NCBI RefSeq assembly: GCF_038397735.1
Contig: NZ_CP151635.1
Coordinates: forward strand, 1,178,001-1,242,000
Length of the DNA stretch: 64,000 bases
Source: Microbacterium sp. LWH13-1.2
Lineage (GTDB): Bacteria; Actinomycetota; Actinomycetes; Actinomycetales; Microbacteriaceae
Direction of reading: 5' to 3'
The position numbers and the translations under genes were made by a program. Positions 33,794 to 43,528 of this stretch are shown piece after piece; position 1 is the stretch's first letter, and each line of letters opens with the position of its first letter. Below the pieces are notes generated by a model, which had not been told where the DNA came from, searched no databases, and was given only the letters and a program-made list of their open reading frames with translations.

Positions 33794-34666
33794 ATGGCGG
33801 AGAAGTCTTGGTCCCTCACCCGTGCGCTGCGCGGGATGTTCGTCAAGCCCACGATCGACGAGACGACGTGGGAGGACCTCGAGACGGCGCTCATCACCGC
33901 CGACTTCGGCCCCGACATCAGCGAGCGCGTCGTCGACGAGCTCCGCGAGAAGGTCGAGCGGTTCCGCACGACCGACCCGCAGGACCTGCAGCGGATGCTT
34001 CGCGAGACCCTCGAGGAGCACTTCGCCAAGTTCGACACGACCCTGAAGCTCACCGAACGCCCCGCCGTCGTGCTGGTCGTCGGCGTGAACGGGGTCGGCA
34101 AGACCACCACCATCGGCAAGTTCACCAAGTTCCTGCGCGGCTTCCAGCGCAGCGTCGTCGTCGGAGCCGCTGACACGTTCCGTGCGGCCGCCGTCGACCA
34201 GCTCGCCACGTGGGCGCAACGCGGGGGAGCGGCCATCGTCCGCCCCCAGCAGGAGGGTCAGGATCCGGCCTCCGTCGCGTATCAGACCATCGAATACGCG
34301 CAGCGCGAAGGCATCGAGATCGCGATCATCGACACGGCCGGCCGACTGCACACCAAGGGCGGCCTGATGGACGAGCTCACCAAGATCCGCCGCGTCATCG
34401 AGAAGCAGGCACCGATCAGCGAGGTGCTGCTCGTCCTCGACGCCACCACGGGCCAGAACGGCGTGATGCAGGCGGAGGCGTTCCTCGAGCACGCGGGCGT
34501 CACCGGCCTCGTCCTGACCAAGCTCGACGGCTCCGCGAAGGGCGGCTTCGTGCTGGCAGTGCAGGAGCGCACCGGCATCCCCGTCAAGCTCCTCGGGCAG
34601 GGCGAAGGCATCGACGATCTCACCGGATTCACCCCCCATGTCTTCGTCCAGTCGCTCGTCGGCTGA
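33794..34666 (+). CDS. ftsY: Signal recognition particle receptor FtsY
   Basis: This 290-aa SRP receptor GTPase targets nascent membrane proteins. It has only the NG domain: N helices (EDLETALITADFGPDISERV), the P-loop GVNGVGKTTTIGK (about 97-109), ADTFRAAAVDQL, DTAGRLHTKGGLMDEL, LDATTGQNG, LTKLDGSAKGGFVLA and the closing loop PVKLLGQGEGIDDL. The acidic A domain of E. coli FtsY is absent, so membrane binding must rely on the N-terminal helix. TAGGCT (33782-33787) is 6 nt before the ATG: leaderless. Confidence 0.96.
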   Translation: MAEKSWSLTRALRGMFVKPTIDETTWEDLETALITADFGPDISERVVDELREKVERFRTTDPQDLQRMLRETLEEHFAKFDTTLKLTERPAVVLVVGVNGVGKTTTIGKFTKFLRGFQRSVVVGAADTFRAAAVDQLATWAQRGGAAIVRPQQEGQDPASVAYQTIEYAQREGIEIAIIDTAGRLHTKGGLMDELTKIRRVIEKQAPISEVLLVLDATTGQNGVMQAEAFLEHAGVTGLVLTKLDGSAKGGFVLAVQERTGIPVKLLGQGEGIDDLTGFTPHVFVQSLVG

Positions 34667-34710
34667 GCACAGGACTACCGCCGCGAGCACGAGGCTGGTT
34701 TCATAGCGTT

Positions 34711-35211
34711 ATGGCGATCGAACACGACTACTTCGGACTCCTGTCCTCGGGACCGGACGGCTCGATCTTCTGGTCTGAGACGGTGGAGCTCGGCGACCAG
34801 AGCGTCACCGTCGATCTCACGGCGCCTGACCAGGACGACGTCTCTGCCGACGCGCTCGACATCGCGGCGTCCCTCATCGCCGGGCTCGAGAACGTCGATG
34901 CGACGTCACGGCGTGGCATGCTCTCGGAGGTCGACGATCGCACGAGCGAGGTGACCGAGTACATCCTGCAGCAGCAGGAGGCCTACGGAGACGAGCTCGA
35001 AGACGTCCTGGTCGATGTGAGCGGCGACGCCGCCGTCGACATCATCCGCTCTCTCCGGCTCATGAGCATGACGATCCTGGCCGATGAGCACGGAGGATCG
35101 GAGCCTTTCGCCGTCCTCGAGTACGCGCTCGACGCCGGCACCACCGATGATGTGCTGCTCGTGAACCTCGGTTCCGACGGCAGCGTGCAGTCGGTCATGA
35201 GCGCCGACTGA
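34711..35211 (+). CDS. DUF2004 family protein
   Basis: This 166-aa acidic cytosolic protein opens MAIEHDYFGLLSSGPDGSIF and WSETVELGDQSVTVDLTAPD, the DUF2004 pattern, with a helical centre (LDIAASLIAGLENVDATSRR, then TSEVTEYILQQQEAYGDELE) and a final beta region. The function is unknown; members sit beside many housekeeping genes in actinobacteria. TAGCGT lies one nt from the ATG, too close to be its -10, so it may be read from ftsY (44-nt gap). Confidence 0.8.
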   Translation: MAIEHDYFGLLSSGPDGSIFWSETVELGDQSVTVDLTAPDQDDVSADALDIAASLIAGLENVDATSRRGMLSEVDDRTSEVTEYILQQQEAYGDELEDVLVDVSGDAAVDIIRSLRLMSMTILADEHGGSEPFAVLEYALDAGTTDDVLLVNLGSDGSVQSVMSAD

Positions 35212-35227
35212 CGCCCATGACCGACGG

Positions 35228-35243
35228 GGCGGTTCAGACCGCC
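35228..35243. terminator. Small hairpin between the convergent DUF2004 and lipA genes
   Basis: GGCGGT-TCAG-ACCGCC lies across the lipA stop codon, 16 nt after the DUF2004 stop. It is a modest 6-bp stem and a weak candidate terminator for both sides. Confidence 0.35.
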
Positions 35244-36223
35244 TGAGCGAAGCCGAGGTCGGCGCTGTCCGCGATGTGGGCCAGGTGCGCGGGGATCTCG
35301 CGCCCCTTCGACACCATCGACTGCGCCCAGAGCCGTCCTGCGCGGTACGAGGAGCGCACCAGGGGCCCCGCGAGGACGCCGAGGAAGCCGATCCGTTCGG
35401 CCTCTTCCTTGAACTCCACGAACTCCGTCGGCTTGACCCATCGGGCGACCGGCAGATGGCGAGGCGACGGCCTCAGGTACTGCGTGATCGTGATGATGTC
35501 GCAGCCGGCGTCGTGCAGGTCGTTGAGAGCCTGGACGACCTCCTCGGGCTCTTCGCCCATTCCGAGGATCAGGTTCGACTTGGTGATGAGCCCGGCGTTC
35601 CGGCCCTGCGTGATCACGTCGAGCGAGCGCTCGTAGCGGAAGGCCGGACGGATGCGCTTGAAGATGCGCGGCACGGTCTCGACGTTGTGGGCGAACACCT
35701 CGGGGCGGGCGTCGAAGATCTGCCCGAGGAAAGCCGGGTCGGCGTTGTGCTCGTTGGCGAGCAGTTCGACGCCGGTGTTCGGGTTGAGCTCGTGGATCTT
35801 GCGGACCGTCTCGGCGTTGAGCCACGCGCCCGTGTCCGGCAGGTCGTCCCGCGCGACGCTCGTGACCGTGGCGTAGCGCAGGTTCATGCGCACGACGCTC
35901 TCGGCGACACGTCGCGGTTCGTCGGTGTCGTAGGCGTCGGGCTTGCCGGTGTCGATCTGGCAGAAGTCGCAGCGCCGAGTGCATTGCGAGCCGCCGATGA
36001 GGAACGTCGCCTCCCGGTCCTCCCAGCACTCGAAGATATTGGGGCACCCCGCCTCCTGGCAGACCGTGTGGAGATCCTCGCTCTTCACGAGAGAGTGCAG
36101 AGCCGTGTACTCGGGCCCCATCTTCGCCTTCGTCTTGATCCATTCGGGCTTGCGCTCGATGGGAGTCTCGGCATTGCGGATCTCGAGGCGGAGGAGCTTG
36201 CGCCCCTCGGGTGCGGCGGTCAT
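35234..36223 (-). CDS. lipA: Lipoyl synthase
   Basis: This 329-aa radical-SAM enzyme inserts two sulfurs into octanoyl groups on lipoyl domains. Both cluster motifs are present: [12 protein letters not shown] (Cys55, 60, 66, the sacrificial cluster) and CTRRCDFC (Cys81, 85, 88, the SAM cluster). It ends in a C-terminal serine-containing segment, [11 protein letters not shown]. Its ATG overlaps the lipB stop (ATGA), so octanoyl transfer and sulfur insertion are made together. Confidence 0.97.
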   Translation of the reverse strand: MTAAPEGRKLLRLEIRNAETPIERKPEWIKTKAKMGPEYTALHSLVKSEDLHTVCQEAGCPNIFECWEDREATFLIGGSQCTRRCDFCQIDTGKPDAYDTDEPRRVAESVVRMNLRYATVTSVARDDLPDTGAWLNAETVRKIHELNPNTGVELLANEHNADPAFLGQIFDARPEVFAHNVETVPRIFKRIRPAFRYERSLDVITQGRNAGLITKSNLILGMGEEPEEVVQALNDLHDAGCDIITITQYLRPSPRHLPVARWVKPTEFVEFKEEAERIGFLGVLAGPLVRSSYRAGRLWAQSMVSKGREIPAHLAHIADSADLGFAQAV

Positions 36224-36873
36224 GCGGGTACTCCTGCGTGGTCGACGGGCGAGTATTCGGTGAGGAAGGCGGCGGCGACTGCGTCGACGATGTCCGAGGG
36301 GGAGACATCGGCGCCGACGACCTCGCTGACGGTCGTCACTCCGGCGTCGGTGATGCCGCACGGGATGATGCCGCGGAACCCCGACAGGCTGTTGTCGCAG
36401 TTGATCGCGAACCCGTGCATCGTGACTCCCTGCTGTACGCGCACCCCGATGGCTGCGACCTTGTCTTCGGAGAGGGGGCGACGTACCCACACGCCGCTTC
36501 GGCCATCCACCTGGTACCCGTCGACACCGAGCGGGCGCAGGACATCGATGAGGACGCGCTCGAGCCGGCGGACGTGCGCGACGACGTCCATCGGCTCCGG
36601 CAACCGGACGATCGGATACCCGACCAGCTGGCCGGGGCCGTGCCAGGTGATCTTGCCGCCGCGGTCGACGTCGATCACGGGTGTGCCGTCCTGCGGTCTC
36701 TCCTGGGGTTCCGTGCGCTTGCCTGCGGTGTACACGGCTTCGTGTTCGAGAAGGATGAGGGTGTCAGGGCGTGTGCCGTCGACGACATCGGCGTGGGTGC
36801 GGCGCTGCAGATCCCATCCGTCCGTGTAGGGAACGTAGGCCGGAGCGAGTCCGGGGGTGAGGATGTCGAGCAT
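36220..36873 (-). CDS. lipB: Octanoyltransferase LipB
   Basis: This 217-aa enzyme moves octanoate from acyl carrier protein to lipoyl domains. [20 protein letters not shown] (about 70-89) and the catalytic dyad Lys138 ([11 protein letters not shown]) and Cys159 ([15 protein letters not shown]) are intact. The start at 36873 gives [20 protein letters not shown]. Upstream, the minus strand has TATTCT as a possible -10. It heads the lipB-lipA operon and is divergent from a TetR-family gene. Confidence 0.96.
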   Translation of the reverse strand: MLDILTPGLAPAYVPYTDGWDLQRRTHADVVDGTRPDTLILLEHEAVYTAGKRTEPQERPQDGTPVIDVDRGGKITWHGPGQLVGYPIVRLPEPMDVVAHVRRLERVLIDVLRPLGVDGYQVDGRSGVWVRRPLSEDKVAAIGVRVQQGVTMHGFAINCDNSLSGFRGIIPCGITDAGVTTVSEVVGADVSPSDIVDAVAAAFLTEYSPVDHAGVPA

Positions 36874-36969
36874 GATCAGGTCGCTCTCATTCAATAAATG
36901 GATTGCGTCTAAGAATACTCCTCCTGGCGATCCCCGGCACGCGGAAGCGACGCGCGGTAGCGTGTGAGC

Positions 36970-37566
36970 ATGAGTAGCACGAGCCGAGCAGGGCGCCCGA
37001 AGGCGTCTTCGCGCGAGACCCTCGCCGAGGCTGCCTGCGAGCTGTTCCTCGAGCGCGGCTATGACGCGACATCCGTCGCCGACATCACTCAGCGCGCGGG
37101 GGTGAGCCGCTCGAGCTTCTTCAACTACTTCTCGTCCAAGAGCGACGTACTGTGGTCGGGGCTGGATGACCGCATCTCGAGTGCGGTCGAGGACCTCGTC
37201 ACGGTCCCCGCCGACCGCGATGGGGCGGAGGTCCGACGGATCCTGACCGGCCTGGTCGACGGCTTCGCTCCCGACAGCCTCGCACTGGCGATGACCAACT
37301 CGTCGGCGATGGGACTCGACGACGAGCTCGAACAGGATGCCGCGCTGCGCCAGGCGCGACTCGCGGCGGCGCTGGCGGATCTCGCACGGCGATCGGGCGT
37401 TGCTGCTCTCCCGGCAGACATCGTTGCAGCGACCTGGTCTGCCGCAGTTCTCGCCGCCGTGCGGGCGTGGGCGGAGGGCGGTGCGGGCCGCGGATCGGTC
37501 GGAGACAGGTTCGCCGAGGCCGTGCGCATGATCGACCGGCTGCCCTGGGGTTCCCCACCCGCCTGA
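36970..37566 (+). CDS. TetR family transcriptional regulator
   Basis: This 198-aa regulator has an N-terminal [55 protein letters not shown], at about residues 10-60, and a helical ligand-binding C-terminal domain rich in Ala and Leu. TAGCGT (36958-36963) lies 6 nt before the ATG, so the message is leaderless and the GTG at 36964 is less likely. It lies divergently from lipBA and upstream of ffh, so its target could be any neighbour or a remote gene; there is no cognate transporter next to it. Confidence 0.9.
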   Translation: MSSTSRAGRPKASSRETLAEAACELFLERGYDATSVADITQRAGVSRSSFFNYFSSKSDVLWSGLDDRISSAVEDLVTVPADRDGAEVRRILTGLVDGFAPDSLALAMTNSSAMGLDDELEQDAALRQARLAAALADLARRSGVAALPADIVAATWSAAVLAAVRAWAEGGAGRGSVGDRFAEAVRMIDRLPWGSPPA

Positions 37567-37645
37567 TCGACAGAGCAGGAGTAAACCGCCTGAGCGCGTC
37601 GTGAGCGCGGAGAACGGGTGAGATTCGCGTAAACTCGGTCTCACC

Positions 37646-39199
37646 ATGGCTACCTTTGGCACGCTCTCCGATCGGCTCACCGAGACCTTCCGCAATCTGC
37701 GCACGAAGGGAAAGCTCACCGCGGCCGACGTCGACGGCACCGTGCGCGAGATCCGTCGCGCTCTGCTCGACGCCGACGTCGCTCTCGCCGTCGTGAAGGA
37801 GTTCACTGCCAAGGTGCGCGAGCGTGCGCTCGGCGACGAGGTCAACAAGGCCCTCAACCCGGCCCAGCAGGTCGTGCAGATCGTCAACGAGGAACTGATC
37901 CAGATCCTCGGCGGCGAGCAGCGGCGTCTGCAGTTCGCCAAGACCGCGCCGACCGTGATCATGCTCGCCGGCCTCCAGGGCTCGGGTAAGACCACGTTCG
38001 CGGGCAAGCTCGCGAAGCAGCTCGAGGGCGAAGGGCATACGCCCCTCCTCGTCGCTGCCGACCTCCAGCGCCCGAACGCCGTCAATCAGCTCCAGGTCGT
38101 GGCCGAGCAGGCCGGTGCCACCATCTACGCTCCCGAGCCGGGCAACGGCGTCGGCGATCCGGTCAAGGTCTCCCGCGACGGCGTGGAGTACGCTCGCCGC
38201 CAGCAGCACGACGTGGTCATCATCGACACCGCAGGCCGTCTGGGAGTCGATGCGGAGCTCATGAAGCAGGCGTCCGACATCCGCAAGGCGACCGACCCTG
38301 ACGAGGTCCTGTTCGTCATCGACGCGATGATCGGTCAGGATGCGGTCAACACCGCCAAGGCGTTCCAGGAGGGTGTCGACTTCACCGGTGTCGTCCTGTC
38401 GAAGCTCGACGGTGACGCGCGCGGTGGAGCCGCGCTGTCTGTGGCGTCGGTCACCGGTCGACCCATCATCTTCGCGTCGACCGGAGAGCGCCTCGAAGAT
38501 CTCGAGCCCTTCCACCCCGACCGCATGGCCAGCCGGATCCTCGACCTCGGCGACATCCTCACCCTCATCGAGCAGGCCCAGCAGGCCTTCGACGAGGACG
38601 AGGCCATCAAGATGGCCGAGAAGCTCGCCACAGAGCAGTTCACGCTCGAGGACTTCCTCGACCAGCTTCAGCAGATGAAGAAGATGGGGTCGATGAAGAA
38701 GATGCTGGGGATGCTCCCCGGCATGGGCCAGATGAAGCAGCAGCTCGAGGACTTCGACGAGCGGGAGATCGATCGCACCGAGGCGATCATCCGCTCGATG
38801 ACCCCTGGTGAGCGCCGCAACCCCAAGGTCCTCAACGGATCACGTCGCCTGCGCATCGCGCGTGGTTCCGGCATGACCGTCACCGACGTGAACCAGCTGG
38901 TGCAGCGCTTCGATCAGGCCGCCAAGATGATGAAGACGGTCGCCCGTGGCGGCACCCCGAACATCCCGGGTATGGGGTCCATGCCCGGCATGGGCAAGCC
39001 CGGAGCCTCGTCGAAGCGCGGCAAGAAGGGCAAGTCGTCCGGCGGATCCCGCTCGGGCAACCCGGCGAAGCGAGCGGCCGAGAACGCGGGGCTCACGACT
39101 GCCGCGGCCCCCACGGGGTCAGGATTCGGGTTGGGCGGGGCCAAGGCGCCCAGCGAGGCAGACCTCGCCGAGATCCAGAAGCTCTTCGGCAAGAACTGA
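37646..39199 (+). CDS. ffh: Signal recognition particle protein Ffh
   Basis: This 517-aa SRP54 GTPase has the N domain (1-95), the G domain with [13 protein letters not shown] (109-121), [27 protein letters not shown] and [15 protein letters not shown], then the M domain with the methionine-rich signal-sequence groove ([23 protein letters not shown] and the RNA-binding [11 protein letters not shown]). A Gly/Met/Ser/Lys-rich tail follows (about 440-517), longer than in E. coli. TAAACT (37630-37635) is 10 nt before the ATG. Confidence 0.97.
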   Translation: MATFGTLSDRLTETFRNLRTKGKLTAADVDGTVREIRRALLDADVALAVVKEFTAKVRERALGDEVNKALNPAQQVVQIVNEELIQILGGEQRRLQFAKTAPTVIMLAGLQGSGKTTFAGKLAKQLEGEGHTPLLVAADLQRPNAVNQLQVVAEQAGATIYAPEPGNGVGDPVKVSRDGVEYARRQQHDVVIIDTAGRLGVDAELMKQASDIRKATDPDEVLFVIDAMIGQDAVNTAKAFQEGVDFTGVVLSKLDGDARGGAALSVASVTGRPIIFASTGERLEDLEPFHPDRMASRILDLGDILTLIEQAQQAFDEDEAIKMAEKLATEQFTLEDFLDQLQQMKKMGSMKKMLGMLPGMGQMKQQLEDFDEREIDRTEAIIRSMTPGERRNPKVLNGSRRLRIARGSGMTVTDVNQLVQRFDQAAKMMKTVARGGTPNIPGMGSMPGMGKPGASSKRGKKGKSSGGSRSGNPAKRAAENAGLTTAAAPTGSGFGLGGAKAPSEADLAEIQKLFGKN

Positions 39200-39211
39200 C
39201 GTTGACGTCGC

Positions 39212-40123
39212 TCACGCTCGGGACGTCGGCAGCGAGTGCTCCCGAGCAGGGGCCGCTGACCGGCGTGGCGTGCTGAGCGCCGTCAGCTGTCCTACGACGA
39301 GGGCGACGAGTACCAGAGCGATTCCGAGCGCCTGAAGCGGTGTGAACGACTCGCCGGCTACAAGGGTGCCCAGCAGCGTCGCGACCACGGGGGAGAGCAG
39401 AGCGAGCAGCCCTGGCGCGATGACCGGCAGCAGCTGGATGCCGCGGAACCACAGCGTGTAGGCGAGCAGGCCTCCCACCGAGCCCAGCCACACGTATCCG
39501 AGCACCGCTGCGCCATCGACGGTGGCAGGAACACCTTCGAGGAGCAGCGTGAGCGGTAGGAGGACGAGACCGCCCGAGGTCAGCTGCCATCCCGCGTATG
39601 CGACGGGCCCGACACCTGCAGGACGCCCCCAGCGCTTGGTGAGGATCATTCCGAGAGCGGTTGCGGTCACGCCGCCCAGCGCCGCGAGGATTCCGACGGT
39701 GTCGAGCTGCGCGGCCGGACCCAGCACGACGAGAGCGACGCCGCCCGCGCCCACGATGGCAGCGGCGGCGGTGAGGGGGCGGATCCGGTCGCGCAGCACG
39801 AGCGCGCTCATGCCGAGGATGATCATCGGCTGTGCTCCCGCGACGGCAGCTGCGACTCCGCCTGGCAGCCGCTCGGCTGCCAGGAAGAGCAGAGGGAAGA
39901 ACGCCCCGATGTTGAGGCTTCCGAGCAGCAGGGACTTCAGCCACCAGCCGCCGGACGGGAGGGTCCTGCCGATCGCCAGGGCGATGAGCCCCGCGGGGAG
40001 CGCACGCAGGAGACCTGCAAGAAGGGGGTGCCCGGCGGGAAGCATTTCCGTCGTCACGAGGTAGGTGGTGCCCCAGGAGAGAGGAGCGAGAGCTGTGAGG
40101 AGCAGAACGGACATACGTTTCAT
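39212..40123 (-). CDS. EamA/DMT family transporter
   Basis: This 303-aa protein has ten hydrophobic segments arranged as two EamA repeats (MSVLLLTALAPLSWGTTYLV near the start and LAALGGVTATALGMILTKR beginning the second near residue 145). GLLRALPAGLIALAIGR and GGVAAAVAGAQPMIILGMSAL are family hallmarks. Such proteins export amino acids or metabolites. The start at 40123 is preceded on the minus strand by GGGGAT. A LysR regulator is transcribed divergently 78 bp away, the usual regulator-exporter arrangement. Confidence 0.87.
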   Translation of the reverse strand: MKRMSVLLLTALAPLSWGTTYLVTTEMLPAGHPLLAGLLRALPAGLIALAIGRTLPSGGWWLKSLLLGSLNIGAFFPLLFLAAERLPGGVAAAVAGAQPMIILGMSALVLRDRIRPLTAAAAIVGAGGVALVVLGPAAQLDTVGILAALGGVTATALGMILTKRWGRPAGVGPVAYAGWQLTSGGLVLLPLTLLLEGVPATVDGAAVLGYVWLGSVGGLLAYTLWFRGIQLLPVIAPGLLALLSPVVATLLGTLVAGESFTPLQALGIALVLVALVVGQLTALSTPRRSAAPAREHSLPTSRA

Positions 40124-40176
40124 ATCCCCAGCCTGAACGTTGCCGAAGGATGAGTCCAAGGCATTATTGTCACCTG

Positions 40177-40186
40177 CTTCATGAAG
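40177..40186. promoter_or_regulatory. Candidate LysR operator palindrome
   Basis: CTTCATGAAG is a perfect 10-bp palindrome in the 78-bp gap between the divergent EamA and LysR genes, 15 nt before the LysR GTG. LysR proteins bind interrupted dyads between such gene pairs and autoregulate. The assignment is positional only. Confidence 0.4.
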
Positions 40187-40201
40187 AGAGATCATTGATG
40201 T

Positions 40202-41137
40202 GTGGATCTCCAGCAGCTGAAGTACGTCGTCGAAGTGGCATCCGCGTCGAGCTTCACTCGAGCGGCCGAACGGTGCTTCGTCACACAGTCCGCCCTCAGT
40301 CATCAGATCGCCGCCCTCGAGCGCGAGCTCGGACAGCGTCTCTTCGTCCGGTCGAGCCGCAGCGTGCGGACCACCGAGGCGGGGGACGCCTTCCTGATCC
40401 ACGCGAAGATGGCGGTGATGGCTGCCGACGACGCCCGTGAGGCCGCGGCTGCGGCTTCCGGTCGTGTCGTGGGCACTCTCCGACTCGGCGTCATCCCCAC
40501 GGCGAGTGCGGTGTCGGTGCCGCAGGTCATCTCGCGCTTCCGCGAGACGCATCCCGATGCTCGCGTCGAGCTCTCCGTCGGCAACAGCGACACCCTCGCT
40601 GACACGGTGCGGCGGGGCGACCTCGATGTCGCGCTGCTGGGCCTCCGCGAGGAAGCCGTGCCGAGGGGCGTCTCCTCGCGGGAACTCGGTCGCGAGCGCC
40701 TGGTCGTCGCGATGCACCCGACGCATCGTCTCTCAGGTCGGACACGAGTCCGGCTCGCGGACCTTGCGGACGAGGTCTTCGCGGACTTCCCCGCAGGAAC
40801 GTCGGGTCGCGCCCAGGGAGACGCGGCGTTCGCGTCATCCGGCATCTCGCGCGATGTGGCATTCGAGGCCGACTCGTCGGAGATGCTCCTCGGGCTCGTC
40901 TCGGAGGGCCTCGCCGTCGCCCTGCTCGCGCCGGGCGTGATCGCCGCGTCAGCCGCGGATGCGATCGCCGTCGATCTGGTCGATGGGCCCGTTCGAGTCC
41001 AGTACGTCGCGTGGGACGACCGCGCGCCGCGCAGCGTCGCGACTGCCTTCCTGCGCGTCCTCGATTCCGTGACAGGTGTCGAGGGAGACGAGACGGGCCC
41101 GGAGGAATCCTCCGGGCCCGTCTCCTCAAGAAGCTGA
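40202..41137 (+). CDS. LysR family transcriptional regulator
   Basis: This 311-aa regulator has the N-terminal winged HTH LQQLKYVVEVASASSFTRAAERCFVTQSALSHQIAALERELGQ (about 3-46), then RSVRTTEAGDAFLIHAKM and a periplasmic-binding-like effector domain from about 90 (GTLRLGVIPTASAVSVPQVI, SDTLADTVRRGDLDVALLGL). The GTG at 40202 starts the HTH directly. It probably controls the divergent EamA exporter. The last codons, encoding DETGPEESSGPVSSRS, double as a perfect terminator stem. Confidence 0.92.
   Translation: MDLQQLKYVVEVASASSFTRAAERCFVTQSALSHQIAALERELGQRLFVRSSRSVRTTEAGDAFLIHAKMAVMAADDAREAAAAASGRVVGTLRLGVIPTASAVSVPQVISRFRETHPDARVELSVGNSDTLADTVRRGDLDVALLGLREEAVPRGVSSRELGRERLVVAMHPTHRLSGRTRVRLADLADEVFADFPAGTSGRAQGDAAFASSGISRDVAFEADSSEMLLGLVSEGLAVALLAPGVIAASAADAIAVDLVDGPVRVQYVAWDDRAPRSVATAFLRVLDSVTGVEGDETGPEESSGPVSSRS
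41090..41124. terminator. Bidirectional terminator inside the end of the LysR gene
   Basis: GAGACGGGCCCGGAGGA (41090-41106) is the exact reverse complement of TCCTCCGGGCCCGTCTC (41108-41124). The stem ends 13 nt before the LysR stop and just after the glpK stop on the other strand, so it can end both convergent transcripts. Confidence 0.8.
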
Positions 41138-41139
41138 GG

Positions 41140-42654
41140 TCACTTCACGTCCTCGTCGACCCAGTCCATCGACTTGCTGACGGCCTTGCGCCACAGGCGC
41201 AGCTGGCGGTCGCGCTCGGCGTCCTCCATCGAGGGCTCCCAGCGGCGGTCCTCCTGCCAGTTGGCGGACAGGTCGTCCAGACCGTTCCAGAAACCGACGG
41301 CGAGACCGGCGGCGTACGCGGCACCGAGTGCCGTCGTCTCGGCGACGACCGGACGAACGACCGGGACGCCCAGGACGTCAGCCTGGAACTGCATCAGCGC
41401 GTCGTTCGCGACCATGCCGCCGTCGACCTTGAGCTCGGTGAGGTCGACGCCTGCATCGGCGTTGACCGCGTCGAGCACATCGCGGGTCTGGAAGGCGACT
41501 GCCTCGAGTGCCGCGCGAGCGATGTGGTTCTTGTTCGCGTAGCGGGTGAGACCGACGATCGCGCCGCGTGCGTCAGGACGCCAGTACGGAGCGAACAGAC
41601 CCGAGAACGCGGGGACGATGTACACGCCGCCGTTGTCGTCGACCTGCTTGGCGAGCTCTTCGACCTCGGGAGCGGATCCGATGATGCCGAGCTGGTCGCG
41701 GAGCCACTGGATCAGGGATCCGGTGACGGCGATCGAGCCCTCGAGCGCGTAGTGCGTCGGTCCGTCGCCGAGCTTGTAGCCGACGGTGGTGAGCAGCCCG
41801 TTCTTCGAGTGGACGATCTCCTCGCCCGTGTTGAAGATGAGGAAGCAACCGGTGCCGTAGGTGTTCTTGCTCTCACCCGTGTTGAAGGCGGCCTGCCCGA
41901 AGGTCGCGGCCTGCTGGTCGCCCAGGATGCCGGCGATCGGCGTCTCGCGCAGCAGCGACGAGTCCTCGGCAGCTCCGTACACCTCGGAGGAGGAACGGAT
42001 CTCCGGCATCATCGAGCGCGGCACGCCGAAAGCCTCGAGGATGTCGTCGCGCCACTCGAGCGTCTCGAGATCCATGAACATCGTGCGCGAGGCGTTGGTG
42101 ACGTCGGTCACGTGCACACCGCCGTCGACACCGCCCGTGAGGTTCCACAGCACCCAGCTGTCGGTCGTGCCGAAGACGAGGTCGCCCGCCTCGGCCTTCT
42201 CGCGTGCACCCTCGACGTTCTCGAGGATCCACGCGATCTTGGTGCCCGAGAAGTAGGTCGCGAGGGGGAGGCCCACGACGGGCTTGAATCGCTCGACGCC
42301 GCCGTCGGAGGCGAGGCGGTCGACGATCTCCTGCGTGCGGGTGTCCTGCCAGACGATGGCGTTGTAGACCGCCTTGCCGGTCGTCTTGTCCCAGACCACA
42401 GCGGTCTCACGCTGGTTGGTGATGCCGACGGCGGCGATGTCGTGACGCGTCAGATCGGCGCGGCTCAGGGCGAGTCCGATGACCTCCTGGACGTTGCGCC
42501 AGATCTCGGCGGGGTCGTGCTCGACCCAGCCGGCCTTCGGCAGGATCTGCTCGTGCTCCTTCTGACCGGTCGCGACGATGCTGCCCTTCTTGTCGAAGAT
42601 GATCGCGCGGCTGGAGGTGGTGCCCTGATCGATGGCGATGATGTAGTCGGCCAT
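41140..42654 (-). CDS. glpK: Glycerol kinase
   Basis: This 504-aa FGGY-family kinase phosphorylates glycerol to sn-glycerol-3-phosphate. It shows the phosphate-binding [20 protein letters not shown] (about 8-27), [47 protein letters not shown], the [20 protein letters not shown] region near 260, [14 protein letters not shown] and the C-terminal [24 protein letters not shown] lies 7 nt before the ATG. It is the last gene of glpD-glpF-glpK and only 29 nt downstream of glpF. Confidence 0.97.
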   Translation of the reverse strand: MADYIIAIDQGTTSSRAIIFDKKGSIVATGQKEHEQILPKAGWVEHDPAEIWRNVQEVIGLALSRADLTRHDIAAVGITNQRETAVVWDKTTGKAVYNAIVWQDTRTQEIVDRLASDGGVERFKPVVGLPLATYFSGTKIAWILENVEGAREKAEAGDLVFGTTDSWVLWNLTGGVDGGVHVTDVTNASRTMFMDLETLEWRDDILEAFGVPRSMMPEIRSSSEVYGAAEDSSLLRETPIAGILGDQQAATFGQAAFNTGESKNTYGTGCFLIFNTGEEIVHSKNGLLTTVGYKLGDGPTHYALEGSIAVTGSLIQWLRDQLGIIGSAPEVEELAKQVDDNGGVYIVPAFSGLFAPYWRPDARGAIVGLTRYANKNHIARAALEAVAFQTRDVLDAVNADAGVDLTELKVDGGMVANDALMQFQADVLGVPVVRPVVAETTALGAAYAAGLAVGFWNGLDDLSANWQEDRRWEPSMEDAERDRQLRLWRKAVSKSMDWVDEDVK

Positions 42655-42683
42655 TGTGTTCTCCTTTGAAGTCAGGTTCGGGT

Positions 42684-43436
42684 TCAGGCGAGGTTCAGCA
42701 GGACGGGTGCGGCGACGGCGGCGAGGACACCACCGATGAGCGGGCCCACGACCGGGACCCACGAGTACGACCAGTCGCTGGAGCCCTTGCCCTTGATCGG
42801 CAGGATGGCGTGGGCGATACGCGGTCCGAGGTCACGTGCAGGGTTGATCGCGTAGCCGGTCGGTCCACCGAGGGAAGCACCGATGCCGACGACGACCAGC
42901 GCGACCGGGAGCGCGCTGAGCGGTCCGAGGCCTCCGGGGGTTCCGATGTCGGCGACGCCGTAGTCCGCGAACGCGAAGACCGCGAAGACGAGCACGAACG
43001 TGCCGATGACCTCGGTGACGAGGTTCCAGCCGTACGAGCGGATCGCGGGGCCGGTCGAGAACACACCGAGCTTGTTCGCCGCCTCCGGCTCCTCGTCGAA
43101 GTGCTGCTTGTAGGCGAGCCAGGTGAGGATCGCACCGACGATCGCTCCGAGGAGCTCGGCACCGGTCGCGACGGCGAACTGCGAGAAGTCGATCTTGCCG
43201 GCGACCAGGAGGCCGATGCCGACGGCCGGGTTCAGGATCGCGCCGGAGTATGCGGAGGCGAGGACACCCACGAAGACCGCGAGACCCCATCCCCAGTTGA
43301 CCATCAGGAAGCCGCCGCCGAAGCCCTTGTTCTTCGCGAGGGCGACGTTGGCGACCACACCACATCCGAGGAGGATCAGCATCGCTGTGCCGACGAACTC
43401 CGAGAGGAAGTAGAGACCGAGATTCACATCAGTCAT
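42684..43436 (-). CDS. glpF: MIP-family glycerol facilitator
   Basis: This 250-aa aquaglyceroporin has six membrane helices and the two half-helix NPA motifs at residues 69-71 (ILNPAVG) and 198-200 ([11 protein letters not shown]). The Asp after the second NPAR is the residue that favours glycerol passage over water-only channels. The context with glpK and glpD fits glycerol uptake. AGAAAGG lies about 11 nt before the ATG, and a 10-bp hairpin sits just upstream of that site. Confidence 0.95.
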   Translation of the reverse strand: MTDVNLGLYFLSEFVGTAMLILLGCGVVANVALAKNKGFGGGFLMVNWGWGLAVFVGVLASAYSGAILNPAVGIGLLVAGKIDFSQFAVATGAELLGAIVGAILTWLAYKQHFDEEPEAANKLGVFSTGPAIRSYGWNLVTEVIGTFVLVFAVFAFADYGVADIGTPGGLGPLSALPVALVVVGIGASLGGPTGYAINPARDLGPRIAHAILPIKGKGSSDWSYSWVPVVGPLIGGVLAAVAAPVLLNLA

Positions 43437-43456
43437 GTCTTCATTGACCTTTCTTG

Positions 43457-43484
43457 AGTGCCAGGGCCCCTTAGCCCTGGCACT
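43457..43484 (-). terminator. Hairpin between glpD and glpF
   Basis: AGTGCCAGGG and CCCTGGCACT form a perfect 10-bp stem with an 8-nt loop. On the minus strand it lies 45 nt after the glpD stop and about 20 nt before the glpF start, immediately ahead of its ribosome site. There is no U-tract, so it may be a partial terminator or an mRNA stability or processing element that sets different glpD and glpFK levels. Confidence 0.5.
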
Positions 43485-43528
43485 TGTTGGGAGTTACACC
43501 GCGTGGAGGGCGGTGTTCGGATGTCTCG

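Noticed and set aside
33005..34690. Long antisense frame across the end of smc and ftsY
   Set aside because: It crosses two well-supported genes and an intergenic gap; its sequence is low-complexity Asp/Glu/Arg/Leu typical of antisense shadows.
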